Positions 1 to 27,528 of a stretch of 64,000 bases of DNA are shown one piece after another. The stretch is from Anabas testudineus. Its lineage: Eukaryota; Chordata; Actinopteri; Anabantiformes; Anabantidae. Both the position numbers and the translations under genes were made by a program. A model generated the notes under the pieces. It did no database searches. It worked only from the letters and a program-made list of their open reading frames with translations, and was not told the origin of the DNA. Every line of letters begins with the position of its first letter. Position 1 is the first letter of the stretch. The stretch is taken from assembly GCF_900324465.2 (NCBI RefSeq), contig NC_046610.1, positions 19,699,824 to 19,763,823 of the forward strand. Direction: 5' to 3'.

Positions 1-68
1 GACGTCTTCCTCTGAAACACATAAGAAATGAAACGACTAGTTCACTGATTTTCTTTATTCTTTTTTAG

Positions 69-224
69 ATTTATGAAAATGATGATGTTGTAGTGTACTC
101 AAAGAAAAGGACGTCCAACCAGCAGAGCACTTGCAACCAGTACGACGAAACAGGTGGAGCACAGCAGGACGAGATTTATGAAAACTTCAATACAACAGAA
201 GATATTTACTGTAATGAAGTTTAG
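69..224 (+). CDS. 3' terminal exon of a receptor-like gene with tyrosine-rich cytoplasmic tail
   Basis: Open frame of 51 residues after a T-rich acceptor (TTTTTTAG at 61-68), ending in TAG at 222-224. It starts IYENDDVVVYSKK and contains EIYENFN and ends DIYCNEV. Five tyrosines lie in a short acidic/polar segment, and three of them fit YxN (YEN, YEN, YCN), the known docking form for Grb2-type SH2 domains. Such tails are typical of immunoglobulin-superfamily or related leukocyte receptors, but the extracellular and membrane parts lie outside the window, so the family is an inference. None of the tyrosines makes a clean ITIM ([ILVS]xYxx[LIV]). A poly(A) signal AATAAA follows at 315-320. The exon call is good; the receptor class is uncertain. 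Confidence 0.6.
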   Translation: MYENDDVVVYSKKRTSNQQSTCNQYDETGGAQQDEIYENFNTTEDIYCNEV

Positions 225-314
225 AGTTAACAATGATGAGATGAACAACGTCCACACAGATGATCAAAACTTGTATGATTGTTATTGTTAATAACATTTA
301 ATAATAATGTATTT

Positions 315-320
315 AATAAA
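315..320 (+). terminator. Poly(A) signal AATAAA of the receptor-like gene
   Basis: AATAAA lies about 90 bases after the stop codon at 224. The following AT-rich stretch to about 610, with further AATAAA copies near 590, holds no coding sequence that I can see. Confidence 0.5.
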
Positions 321-614
321 TGTTAAACTGTTCAGCCAAATATCCAAAATGTAAATGGTCTATTTACTCTTTATCTATTGAGATTAATGTGATTAAAAAC
401 ATATTTAATTACTTACATACTATGTCAGTTATTCCAAATGGATCACATAGTTAAATTTTATCTTTGAAAGTATTTAACTATATTTCTGTCCAAATTCATT
501 TTGAATACTTACATTATAACAATAAAAAAACAATGTCACTGTCTGTAATAATGTAAATTTCATTAAAAAATAATGAAAAAAATAAAATGATTAAAAATAA
601 AATAAAGTAATACT

Positions 615-3600
615 GTATGGCGTTCTCCGAGAGGACGATGCATTTCCCACCTGCGGCCCCTCACCCAGAACACCTCGCCGCCGGCCTCTTTTTCTCTTGC
701 CCTGTGGAACTGTCAGTCGGCGGTGAACAAGGCGGACTTCATTCCAGCTTTTGCTTCAACCTCAGCTGTTCAGCTGCTTGCACTTACGGAGACCTGGATT
801 ACTCCGCAAAACACGGCCACCCCAGCCGCACTCTCCACCGGCTTTGCTTTTTCTCACACTCCTCGCCCATCACGCCGGGGGGGCGGGACTGGTCTCCTAG
901 TAGCCAATACCTGGAAGTTCTTCACCATGGCACCCTTTAGTAATCTGTCTTCTTTAGAATATCATGCCGTTAGAATTACAGCACCAATCACAGCCCACAT
1001 CATTGTGATCTACCGACCGCCGGGCCAGCTGGGGGACTTTTGTGACGAGCTGGACATGCTATTGTCTCAATTCCCTGAAGATGGCACTCCTCTCATCGTC
1101 TTAGGTGATCTCAACATCCACCTGGACAAACCACAGGTAGCCTATCTGACGTGCTCGCTCTTCTGAACACGTTTGACCTTAGACTAGTCTTCACTCCTCC
1201 AACTCACAAAGCTGGCAACAACTTGGACCTTGTTCTGATCCGAAATTGCACTGTAGATGACATTTCTGTCACTCCTCTGCATTTGTCGGATCACTTCTTC
1301 ATTCAGCTCACAGTCTTCTTCTCTAGACCATCTCATTCTTACACTGCATTGGAAACATTCCGCCGCAACCTCAGATCTCTCAACCCGGAGCAGCTTTCTT
1401 CCCTGGTTTCTGCAGCGCTGCCCTCATCGCAGGTTTTATCCACCTACGACACCGACGCAGCCACAGACAGGCTCTGTGATACTCTTTCGTTCTGCCTGGA
1501 TAGTCTCTGCCCGACATCTACTAGACCTGCTCGTCCTTCAGCTTCCAACTCGTGGCTCACTGACCAGATCCGTGAACAACGCACGGTGCTCAGGGGTGCT
1601 GAGAGGAAGTGCCGCAAATCCAAGTCTCAACCTGCTCTAACTGAGTATCAGGATTTGCTTCAATCTTTCTCTTACAGTGTCACCAGGGCGAAGACTGAAT
1701 ATTACCAGGACAAGCTCAGCAACACCACAGACACTAGAAAGCTGTTCTCAACTTTCAAATCTCTACTCTATCCACCCCCACCTCCACCACCCACCTGTCT
1801 CACAGCTGACGACTTTGCCTCCTTTTTTACCAACAAGGTGGCAGCCATCAGCTCCCAGTTCACTCCTCCTGACAATGACATTCTGCTTACTAAACCTGAC
1901 GATGCATCTCACTTCACTTTTTCAACACTGTCAGAGGACGATGTATCCACTCTCCTCCTCTCCAATCGCCCGACCACCTGCTCTCTGGATCCGATCCCCT
2001 CTTCTCTTCTTCAAGCTATCGCACCAACACTAATACCAGCCATTACACAGGTCATCAACACCTCTCTCACAACAGGCACCTTTCCCACCTCGTTCAAGCA
2101 AGCCCAGATTACTCCACTGTTGAAGAAGCCTTCTCTGGATCCCTCCCTTGTGGAGAACTACAGACCGGTCTCTCTTCTTTCATTCCTGGCCAAGACTCTG
2201 GAACGTGCAGCCTTCAATCAACTCTCTGACTTTCTTTCCCAGAATAACCTCCTTGATGTCAATCAGTCTGGCTTCAAGAGTGGTCACTCCACAGAGACGG
2301 CACTTCTGACTGTTGTGGATTCCCTACGGGTGGCAAAAGCTGCAGGTAAATCTTCTGTCCTTATTCTATTAGATCTATCTGCAGCCTTTGACACTGTGAA
2401 CCATCAGATTCTCATGACTGCACTCTCAGACCTGGGCATCTCTGGATCAGCTCTAGCCTGGCTTCGGTCATACTTGTCCGAACGAACCTTTAAGGTATCC
2501 TGGCAGGGGCGTGTCTCTGACTCTCATAACCTCTCCACCGGTGTACCGCAGGGTTCAGTCCTTGGTCCTCTTCTTTTTTCAATCTATACTTCTTCTCTAG
2601 GCTCTATCATCCATTCTCATGGCTTTTCTTATCACTGCTATGCAGATGACACACAGCTCTTCCTGTCTTTTCCGCCGGATGACTCAACTGTCTCATCTCG
2701 CATCTCTGCCTGTCTCTCTGACATCTCTGCCTGGATGAGAAAAAGACACCTTCAACTCAACATACCCAAAACTGAACTTCTAGTCTTCCCTGCCAGACCT
2801 TCAACTCAACACAACATCAGCATTAACATTGGATCTGCGGTGATTGCCCCTACTAAGTCAGCCAGAAACCTGGGGGTCATCATTGACGACCAGCTGACCT
2901 TCACAGATCACATCGCCACAGTCGCTAGGTCGTGTAGATATGCCCTCCACAATATCAGAAAGATCAGACCCTATCTGACGGAATACACAACCCAACTCAT
3001 TGTACAGGCGTTGATCTTATCTCGCCTGATTACTGCAATGCACTACTGATGGGTTTACCGGCATCCACGACCAAACCCCTCCAGATGATCCAAAATGCGG
3101 CAGCACGCCTCATTTTCAATCAACCTAAAAGGTCTCATGTCACACCGCTCTTCAGATCTTTGCACTGGCTTCCTGTGGCTGCAAGGATCAGGTTCAAAGC
3201 TCTGTCTCTTGCCTACAGAGTGGTTAACTCCACAGCTCCATCTTAGCTCAATTCAATCGTTCAGGTCTACATCCCCTCCCGTCCACTGCGCTCAACCAGG
3301 GAACGTCGTCTGGTGGTACCAGCACCACACAGTCGACACCAAGGAAAACTGTTCAGCTCAGTGATCCCACGATGGTGGAATGAGCTGCCTATCTCTGCAC
3401 GCTCAGCCACCTCACTTGCAATCTTTAAAAAACTGCTGAAAACAGAACTCTTCCGCATCTTCCGTTACACTTAAAAAAAAAAAAAAAAAAAAAATTCTAC
3501 CCTTTCTTTCTAACATCTCTTGAAACAGAAACACTTTTTTGATAGCACTCTGCTTTGATGTTGGTTCTCCTTGACTTAGATTTTGTTTGCTTGCCTTGTT

Positions 3601-3700
3601 CCTCACTTGTAAGTCGCTTTGGATAAAAGCGTCTGCTAAATGACTAAATGTAAATGTAAATGTAAATGTAAATGTAAATGTATATATGTAAATGTATGTT
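615..3700 (+). mobile_element. L2-clade LINE, nearly full length, decayed
   Basis: An endonuclease frame (about 690-1140; motifs NKADFIPAF, LTETWIT, GGGTGLLVA, VLGDLNIHLD) is followed by a reverse-transcriptase frame (1151-3049) with PISSLLQ-like, LLDLSAAFDTVNH, GVPQGSVLGPLLF and YADDTQLF motifs. The downstream part continues in another frame (LLMGLPAS, QNAAARLIF, SLHWLPVAARI). A poly-A run lies at 3474-3494. The 3' end carries GTCGCTTTGGATAAAAGCGT and a TGTAAA-type repeat tail (3643-3690), the hallmark of fish L2 elements and the SINEs they mobilise. Coding is broken by a shift at about 1140, another at about 3025, and a stop at about 3245 where the family reads PSYLSS, so it is inactive. 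The 5' end looks slightly truncated because the usual leader before the endonuclease is missing. No clear target duplication was found. Confidence 0.88.
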
Positions 3701-5078
3701 CAGACATATCTTGTTGCACAGTCAGTGGACTCATCCTGTCATACTTCATTTTAGAGAGAGTGAGACACATTTCTCTAATTCACAGACTTTAAACGTTTCT
3801 TTTAGCTTTTAGCTCAGACGTCTGCTGTTAAACAGGTTTTGCTGTTAATAATCTTGTTGAGGTGATAGACCAGAGACCATCAAGTGTCGGTCCGAGGAGC
3901 ATAGACCCTCTCCTCCCAGTTCCTCCAGTTGACTACTGTATGGTGGGAGGTACAGACAGCTCTCTACAATAGTGACAGAATAAGACCTTGGTGAAATTAT
4001 TAATGCAGTAATATAGTAATTCATTTCCAACACAGTGTTAACACACAAACTAGCTAAATAAACTTTCAGCCCACATGGTAGAGGAGCTGGATGAATTTAA
4101 TGGAAATATGTAACTATCACAAAGCAGGAGGTAACCTGAGTCATAACCTGAGAAAATATTTTTCACTAATCTGTAAATAAAATCTACAAATTCAAAGTCA
4201 AGTGAAAACTGTGTCAAAAATTGTCAGTATTGAAGCATTCTTAAAAAGAAATGTCCTCCTAAAGCCCACTTTCACAGTTTTTGACATTCTGATGACAAAC
4301 TTTTTTATTCTTGGGTAAGAACAAAATCTATACAAACTCAAGACCACTATTTTTTTGCCAACATAATTTTGCAAAATAATTGGTTATTTTATTTTCATTG
4401 CTTGTGAAGCAGAATTCACCAAGCTAACCCTAACCCTCATACGATATTGTCATTAAGTATAAGAAGAGAGGTACGAGGAAAATAAATCAGCGGTTTAAGT
4501 ACACGTCATAAATCAGAAATATATTTACAAATTTAAGGAAAAACCTTAAAATGTAGGAAGATATTGGTGAATGAGGTCCACTGTTCTGGATGTTTCTCAA
4601 TTTGTTACAGTTTCGGCCTGGCACCCAGCCAGCTTTGGATTTCCCCCAGTTCTCCCTCTCCCTCGGGTCTCCACCCACCAGCCATTTCTCTCCCTCTGCT
4701 CCCAGTCACTGATTGCACATTGGTTTCTTGTTTTGTTACTTCCCGCCATATTGGTAGTTTTATGTTGTTACTTTGTCCTCGTGTTTTTCCCTGTTTTTGC
4801 AGTGACGGTTGACACCCCCCTTAGTTCCCTGTTTTGTGTGGTTTTCCCCTAAATAAATCTAGTTTTTCATTCATGCCTGCCTGAAGTGAAGTGTTAAAAT
4901 CTTGCACAATATCAAGACTTTAATTATTCATCTGCTTTAATTAAATTATATAACAGATATAAAACAATTCAACTTTCCAAGTGACAGTAATTTTTTCTCT
5001 GGATCAAGTGTCTCATACTAAGTTCAGTGTAACAGTAAAGCAGCTCCAGCAGAGGGCTCAGTGGGACTGTGTTTACAG
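3701..5078. other. Intergenic, AT-rich; no gene recognised
   Basis: I looked here for the missing 5' exons of tektin-4, which should code for roughly 190 residues. No long frame with tektin-like coiled-coil sequence or its conserved N-terminal W and YARYHQ-like motifs was found on either strand. Around 4600-4862 there is a C/T-rich stretch ending in AATAAA and CCTGCCTGA that resembles the end of a dispersed retroelement. Confidence 0.45.
4600..4880 (+). repeat. Possible retroelement 3' end fragment
   Basis: A CT-rich stretch runs into TTTTTCCCTGTTTTTG, then a late AATAAA (about 4851) and GCCTGCCTGA. This architecture is common at the ends of dispersed fish retroelements, possibly LTR-type. 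The family cannot be fixed by eye, and there is no coding part here. Confidence 0.25.
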
Positions 5079-6383
5079 GAAGTGGACCTGATCAGGAGCG
5101 TCCAGGACCTTCTGAAGAGAACTACAGCTCAGGTTGTCACTCAGATCAAGTGAGTGTCTCTTTACAGAAACGTACATTTCCTGACATGTACGTCATTCAT
5201 AAAATGTCCTTTAGACGTCTGAATTGACCAGGCGGTAATAAAGTATCTATCTATCTTTGATGTGTGTGTCAGGTTGAACAGAGAGGCCAAGCACATGTTA
5301 GAGTTGGACTGGTCTGATAAGTACCAGGCCTACAGCTTTGATGACCACTGTGGGAGACACAGTAACAGGAGTCCAGACACAAAGCACCACCCAGGCTCAG
5401 CTGCCATGCAGGACCAGTGAGTGTGAGCTATGAGTCTGTGAATCTGCAATTACACAATGATACAGTTACACTCTGTGTCTTCTGGTTTGATGCAGAGTGT
5501 GTAACCGCTCGTCGTGGATGAAGTTCAGCCAGGACAACCTGAACAAGGCCCTGCAGGAGGAACAGGCCACCAACAGTCTCAGGTCAGAGTGCTGCAGAGT
5601 AATGATGATGAAGATCAGTGTGATGGGAGCTCAAAGCTTCACTGTGGTAAATGATTTCAAGTTTTCACTGAACTTAATTAAGCTGTTTGTGTGTCAGACT
5701 GCTGGTGGAGCAGGTGCTGCAGGACACCACTGAGGATCTGAGAGTCCAGTGCTCCAAGGTGGACCAAGCCTTCAGCCAGCGCTGTGTGGAGCTGGTACAG
5801 GCCAAGACTCAGCTGGAGATGAAGCTTACAGAGGTGCACAGAGAGACAGACAGTCAGACAGACAGTCAGACAGGGTGATCTATTGATTGGTTAGTAATTG
5901 TGTGACCATGTGTGTACAGATCTTGGAGCAGATCGGGGTCCAGGAGAGGAATATTCTGGTTCTACAGAAGGCCATCAACAACAAAGAGGCTCCACTGAGA
6001 GTAGCTCAGTCCAGACTTCACCTTCGCTCTCTCAGACCCAACATGGAGCTCTGCAGGGATGAATCCCTGCTCAGGTACACACACATACACACACACACAC
6101 ACACAGATCTGAAATCATGTGCTGTCTCATCTTTCTGTTTATCTCCTGTCTTGCTGCTTCTGTGTCTAGTTTGGAGGGGGAGGTGAGACAAATTGATGCC
6201 ACTCTGACGTCTCTGAACCAGCAGCTGAGCAAACCCAGAAGCTCCCTGTCCCACCTGGAGGAGTCACGCATGGCTCTAGAGAAAGACATTAACTGTAAAA
6301 CTCACTCACTGTTCATTGATAGAGACAAGTGCATGACTCACCGTAAACGATACCCAACAGTCTCCACACTGTCAGGATACTAA
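5079..6383 (+). CDS. tekt4: Tektin-4, 3' half (six exons; 5' exons not found)
   Basis: Exons 5079-5149, 5273-5416, 5496-5582, 5698-5833, 5920-6074 and 6170-6383 join in frame with GT-AG borders, giving about 268 residues and TAA at 6381-6383. Tektins are coiled-coil filament proteins inside doublet microtubules of cilia and sperm flagella. The piece starts EVDLIRSVQDLLKRTTAQVV and contains LDWSDKYQAYSFDDHCGRH, the tektin signature RPNMELCRD (about 6037-6063), SLFIDRDKCMTHRKRYPTV and a final GY. These agree closely, from memory, with human TEKT4 from about residue 190 to the end, better than with TEKT1, 2, 3 or 5. No stop or frameshift was found in this half. The first about 190 codons are absent between the upstream receptor exon and 5079, where an L2 LINE lies. 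It could be a 5'-truncated copy, a gene with a new start, or an assembly join. Confidence 0.85.
6076..6105 (+). repeat. CA microsatellite next to a tektin-4 donor
   Basis: An ACACAC run starts within the donor GTACACACAC of the fifth tektin-4 exon seen here and continues to about 6105. Confidence 0.8.
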
Positions 6384-7486
6384 AGGTAAATGAAGCAAGA
6401 TGATGAGTTTTAATGAAGTTATGTTCTCTGTACGTCATCATTTATGTACACTGAGCACATATTTTATGATTATCTATAGTGTCTGTAGTAAATCTACCTG
6501 CTGCAGACATGTGGACAGCTGGTGTCTTTTAAATATATTCTTCATGTTGTTCTGGTCCTGAGACTCATACGAACAACTGATGGACACTGAACCTCCCTCA
6601 TAACTTTGGACTAGCAGTTGTCTGTCTGACATAGCAGTTGTCTGTCAGAGAGTGTTACAAAGACAAAACATGTTATACTTCAGTAAAATGATCAATATTA
6701 AAATCTGCAATACAAAATAAAAATAAATGTTATTGGCTAAATGTGGTGAAAAAGTGAAAGTGCTCAGTGTTTGCAGCATTATCAATGTTGTAGTACTGTA
6801 TTGTTGGTAATAGAGCATATTAGCCACATTAAACAACTTTAAATACTTTTCTGCATTTACATTAGTCATGCAACATGTAAAAAGTAAAACACAGATTAAA
6901 ATCAGGAAAGATGAAGGTTATTTCAAGCTGCTGAATTGATGTTTGACATTTAGTGTTCACCTGTCGTAATGCTTTAATCCACTAGAGCGAGCTATTGAGT
7001 CTCACTAGCTCATCTCCTGTCACATATCATTACAGTGAACGTCTTCCACCTCAAAAGCAGCAGAAACATCCAGTGTAGGATTATTTTTCAGTTTGTAAAC
7101 ATTACAATTAGTTATATATTAGTTAATATTAGTTATATATTAACATAACTTTGTATGCTTAAAAGGTTAGTCCATATTTGAAGGTAATAATAAGGAGAAA
7201 TAAAGACATATTCTCAAATAAAACTAATCATCGATTTACTACACAGTAATTAACTATACAATAATTTACTATACAGTAATCTGTGATTGTAAATTCACAT
7301 GGAAATATCTGGTCTGTTTTAAATGTGGAGCTGCCCTCAGTCTGTGTTCTTAGAGAGAGTGTGAGGAGGTGCCACGACTGAGGATCTTATGAAACTAAAC
7401 TTCATGCAAAGAGACAGAGTTCAGACAGGCAGCTCCATTCTTACTGCAGAACACCTAGTATTTATTTGATGTCATGACACTACTCA

Positions 7487-7538
<52 letters not shown>

Positions 7539-7919
7539 ATGAGGTTTAAACATATTTTCCTGTTCTAACACATTGGGGGGTTAAAGACTACAATGAGGTT
7601 AAACATTGGTCAACTTGCAAGAAAAATGCTGGTTTGATGTGAACAAGCTGCTGCAGTGGGACAACGTATTGTATGTAGATTGAACCTGTGTTAACAGGTT
7701 TATGTTGGGGTACACTGCTTTCTGTGGTCAGTTTCCCTTTTGCAGACTTTCTCTGATGGGCCCAAAATGATGGAAAGGACAAATGTGACCAAATAAAAAG
7801 GAGAAAAAGAAATCTGCTTAAATCAAAAATGGGAGGGATGGATGAAGTAGCAGATCTGTGGGAGTGACAGACAAAGAAAGAGGGAGGGAAAAGAGGAGAA
7901 TAGGGAGACAGACAGGAGG
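6384..7919. other. Intergenic between tektin-4 and loxl4
   Basis: AT-rich sequence holding tektin-4 3' UTR and the loxl4 upstream region, with a (GT)n microsatellite at about 7489-7537. No supported coding sequence; the short frames look random. Confidence 0.5.
7489..7537 (+). repeat. GT microsatellite
   Basis: About 24 uninterrupted GT units upstream of the loxl4 first exon. Confidence 0.9.
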
Positions 7920-8000
7920 ACCGGACTCACTGCCTTCTTTTCCTTCAGTGCTCTCTCCCTTCTCTCTCCCAGTGAGTCCAGGCTGAGCTCAACAGACAGG
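7920..8000 (+). promoter_or_regulatory. Likely non-coding first exon of loxl4
   Basis: A CT-rich stretch (TTCTCTCTCCCAGTGAGTCC) is followed by GAGCTCAACAGACAG and a strong donor GTGAGTAG at about 8001. The next strong acceptor in phase with a good start is TTTTCTCCAG at 8927-8936, one base before the loxl4 ATG. The transcription start itself cannot be placed from sequence. Confidence 0.4.
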
Positions 8001-8937
8001 TGAGTAGAACTTCAACACTTCTCCTCTTGTTTCTCCTTTCTTGACTCTTTGTCCGACTATTTAAACTTGTTTTTTCTCCTATTCTTGATTTCTACTGTTC
8101 AATTGAAGATTCACTCCCTGCAGCTGCCTGACCTCAGCCACACTCATCTCTCCTCTAACCACTTTGAATTCTGCCCTGGTTAATGTGAGATAAAACATGG
8201 CTAATGGTTTTCTTGCATATTTGTATGTTATACCTATACAGAATAGTTTTACTGACCAGATGAATGAACTTGCTGTAAGATCTAAATCTCCTCTTCCTTT
8301 GACTGCTCCTCATCTCCAGTTTCTCCCTCTCTGGTGGAAGATAAAGGTTTTACAAGGTGGACCAAGGATGAATTACTTAATGCTTTTTAACCAAAATGCC
8401 TCTTACAGAGACAGACCTGTTGCTTTATTTATGTGTGAGAACATTTTTATGATGGTGTTTATTTGCTTTTGTGTCTGTTGGCTAAATACGTGCAGCTAAG
8501 CTTGAGGGTTTGTGGGAAGCCAAAGTTTCCGTTGGCTGGATGGAGAGGCTACTTTTAGCTTTAGTTATACTCCCTTCGCCCTGGCTTCTCCACTCTGAGC
8601 GCTATGTGTTCACAGTGTTTCTCAGGCATCTGACTGTCCTTTCGATGACTGATTGTCTTAGGGGATTCAAACATCTATCAGTCTTTCATCTTACTGTGGA
8701 ATGTCCCATTAGGGTTTGAAAAAAAAATCTAATTATATGTTTTATCCAAGTGAAGAATGTGAGTTTATGATTTTTGGGATTTTTGTGGCAACATGTGCAC
8801 ATTTATTTATGAACTTCTGCTTTACATGCATCTTCCCTGTTTACTGTACTGCATTACTTCTCTTTACCTGAAGTCACATTGTTTCCTTCAGCATTCTTTA
8901 CTATACATTTGTTTTTTCTTGGGGGGTTTTCTCCAGG

Positions 8938-24494
<15,557 letters not shown>

Positions 24495-25079
24495 ATTTAG
24501 GAACACCCAGATTTAAACACAGAACAACTGTACGTCTCCTCACCATGCCTCAACTTGGCAGTGGGAGAAGGAGCCTAAATGACAATGACATGCCAGTAAA
24601 AGGAAAGGTGAGGGCTGAAGAGAGGAGGGTGGGAAACTGAGATGGTTTGGACTTAAAATGACTAATTAGGATTCTGTGACTAATCATCATCAGCAGTGAC
24701 TGTTCCTGTTAGAAAGTCAAAGAGACAAAGGGAGAAATTAGAAAGACCAAAACGGGCTGTCACCAGCATCATGTCACCAAGATAAACCATAGAACAGTCT
24801 CCAGATTTACCATAACCTAGTCTTGAATTTCTAACAGATTTATTTCCCTTGATTAAAACGTAACCACAGTTTTAAAAGTAATGCATTGAGGGCACATGAC
24901 AACAACGCGGTCTTTACAGTTCGTCGCCAAGCTGTCGATAACATCAACTGTAAACAAAACTATGTACGTGCTTCCTGTGCTTTCACTGTCCACATTACAA
25001 AATGTTGTTTTGACTAACTGTGTGGTTCTTGGTTTGGAATGAGACAATGTTTATTTTATGGTGCTATTTTCCTTATTTG

Positions 25080-25085
25080 AATAAA
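25080..25085 (+). terminator. Poly(A) signal AATAAA, loxl4
   Basis: AATAAA about 590 bases after the loxl4 stop, followed by GT-rich sequence. It is the most likely end of the 3' UTR, although earlier weak variants cannot be excluded. Confidence 0.5.
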
Positions 25086-25492
25086 TATTGTAATGTATTG
25101 CAAATGTATTGTCATGTACAGTTTTATAATACCTCTCTGGAATAATGTTCTTTAGGAATCTAATTTATGCTGAATTTTAATGTACTTTTGAGTTGAAACG
25201 TGTCCCTGTGTGGCTGTGTTTTGTATTGTTATTTTATTATAATGATAAATATTTTCACCTGTTTGTTCTTTACCTGTTTAGCATCGGTAACATCAGATGA
25301 GATCTGGTTGTACCACGGTATTGGGCTCTCAACAGTACTTGGTAATGGTAGTGAAAGAATAAAGTGTCAGATTGACAAACTCTATGGTTATTTGAGGCAT
25401 GGTTATTTAAGTGCAGAGTTTCCTAATGCGGAACAGAAATAACACTTAATGTTACAACTTGCCATGAGAGAATGATTCTCTTTAACTCTTTA

Positions 25493-26142
25493 TACAGTAG
25501 CGAACAAAAGTATGTGAATTTCTTGGTTTTCTGCATTAATTTGTCATAAAATGTGATCTGATCTTCTTCTAAGTCAAATATAATGTGCCTGAAATAATAA
25601 CAAACAAATTCTGATCTTTCATGTCTTTATTGAGAACAACCATAAAACTTTGAATAATGACCACAAAAAGCTAATTGGAGTCAGGTGTTAGCATACATGG
25701 AAGAAAATTAGTTTGGAGGTGTGGACTGGAGCTACTTCAACTGACAAAAACCACTCTAACTTTTTGAGTTTGCTCTGCACAAGAAGATTACGCTTATGTG
25801 AGCCATGCCTCACCAAAAGCAGCTTTCAGAGGATCTACGACCAAGAATTGTTGATTTACATGAAGCTGGAGAGGGTTATAAAGTGAGTGAGTGATGAGCG
25901 GTCAGTCAAAATGACCCCTAGAGCACAACAAACACTCAACAATGGGGTAAAGAAACAACAACGTTTCCCACTATCACTATGAGGTTTAATTGGTTGTCAA
26001 TTAGGACATGAAAGATCACGCACCCTTTAGGCACAGGGTATTTGTTAATACTCTTGATGAAGATCAGATCACATTTTATGAGAAATTAATGCAGAAAACC
26101 ATGAAATTCCAAAAGGTTCACATACTTTTTCATGCCACTCTA
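25493..26142 (+). mobile_element. Tc1/mariner-type element, internally deleted
   Basis: The left end (TACAGTAGCGAACAAAAGTA) and the inverted right end (ACTTTTTCATGCCACTCTA) begin long terminal inverted repeats. For example, TTTTCTGCATTAATT on the left matches AATTAATGCAGAAAA on the right, and the similarity runs about 90 bases. TA dinucleotides flank both ends, as expected for this superfamily. The interior keeps a remnant of a Tc1 transposase start: a frame near 25830 reads SEDLRPRIVDLHEAGEGYK, the first helix-turn-helix. The rest is lost, so it is non-autonomous. It lies between loxl4 and r3hcc1l. Confidence 0.75.
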
Positions 26143-27486
26143 TATGAGTTAGATATCAAACTTTATCAAGTGGCAGCAGTTCAGGCAGCTCAGATTACAA
26201 CAGTGCAGATCCAGCAGCTTCCCAGCAGATTTAAAAGGACTAAAGTTTAAGTAGTGACTGGGTCTTCCATCTTTTCCCGGGGAGCCTGAGCTAACCCTGT
26301 GTTTTATTGTTGTTTCCAACCTCATACAAACACTGGAAATTCTCACAGCTGCCCAGTGTCACATTATATAGGCTATACTTTAAATACTGGCTTACTTTGG
26401 TCTTATTTTTTGCCTTTTATGAGTAGAATATAATTTTGGCATGAGCAAAATGACAAATTAAAATCAAATGAGTGATGCAAAGTACATATGCAGTAAACAA
26501 AGAAACTTTTACACTATAATTTAAAGTGAGAGCACTGGCTGAGTGCTGCTGTTTCCATTAAGGTGATGACCAAAAATCATACTCCATCTTAATGTGACAA
26601 ACAAATCAGGTCCCTGAACGCATCGTATTCATGTTTATCAGCTCTTGTCTAGAAATTTGAAGAGCCTGTTTTGCCTTCAACTAAAATAGCAGGTTACTGT
26701 GTCTCAGCTAGTAGAGATGTTGCCAAAGAACATCAGGGTCAGTGGTTCAACTCGTGGTCATCTTGGTCACGTGGTCTTGTGTGTAATAGTGTTATTTGGA
26801 GCAAAGTTTTAAATTTTAAGAGAAGAGGGTGACGAGGTGTGTTTGCTGACAGTGTTTGGTGCTAGGAAATGCACCACCCTACACCAAGTCCTTCTATTGT
26901 GGTGGGGCCTTAAGGTTTTTCTACCATTTTTCACGATGCACATTTGCTCTGTGACATAACAGCATATACATATATTGCAGGGCAGAGCTGGCGCTTGGAA
27001 CCACCAGCTGCTCAGTAGTGGTTTGCATTTGTATAGTTAATCTAATGATTGTGTGTGAGGCACCCAGAGAGCTGCTCTGTGGTACCTCACCTCCTCATGA
27101 AGCCGCAGTAAAACATGAGATTATGGGCGAAGCGCAGATCTCACACGATGATGGTAAAGAGCAGCTACAGGCTGTATATGTAGAACAAAAGCGTCCAGGG
27201 AGGTCGACTTCTGTTGTGGCAGACTCAATATGTAAATGTGTCCACATTTGCTCATGCAGAAGGTCAGAGGTACACCTGACTTCTTGCCTGGTAGCAATAT
27301 ATGTAACACAAAAGAGAACAATACAGGATCGGATTACTAGACAAAAATAAAACAACTCTGCAAATGTTCTCACAAGCTTCAACCACAAGCTTAAAAGATA
27401 ACAAGTCATATTGAATATCATGAATATTGAACTCGAATATATTTTGGTGTTTACTCTTTGGTCAAAAGCATTTTTTTCTATTATTC

Positions 27487-27528
<42 letters not shown>

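Noticed and set aside
4564-4852. Pro/Ser-rich frames of 82-93 codons
   Set aside because: Low-complexity, repeat-like sequence without a conserved motif; it does not supply the missing tektin-4 N-terminus.
27018-27350. 110-codon plus-strand frame with an overlapping minus-strand frame
   Set aside because: Both strands are open over the same stretch, with no domain and no gene-like context.
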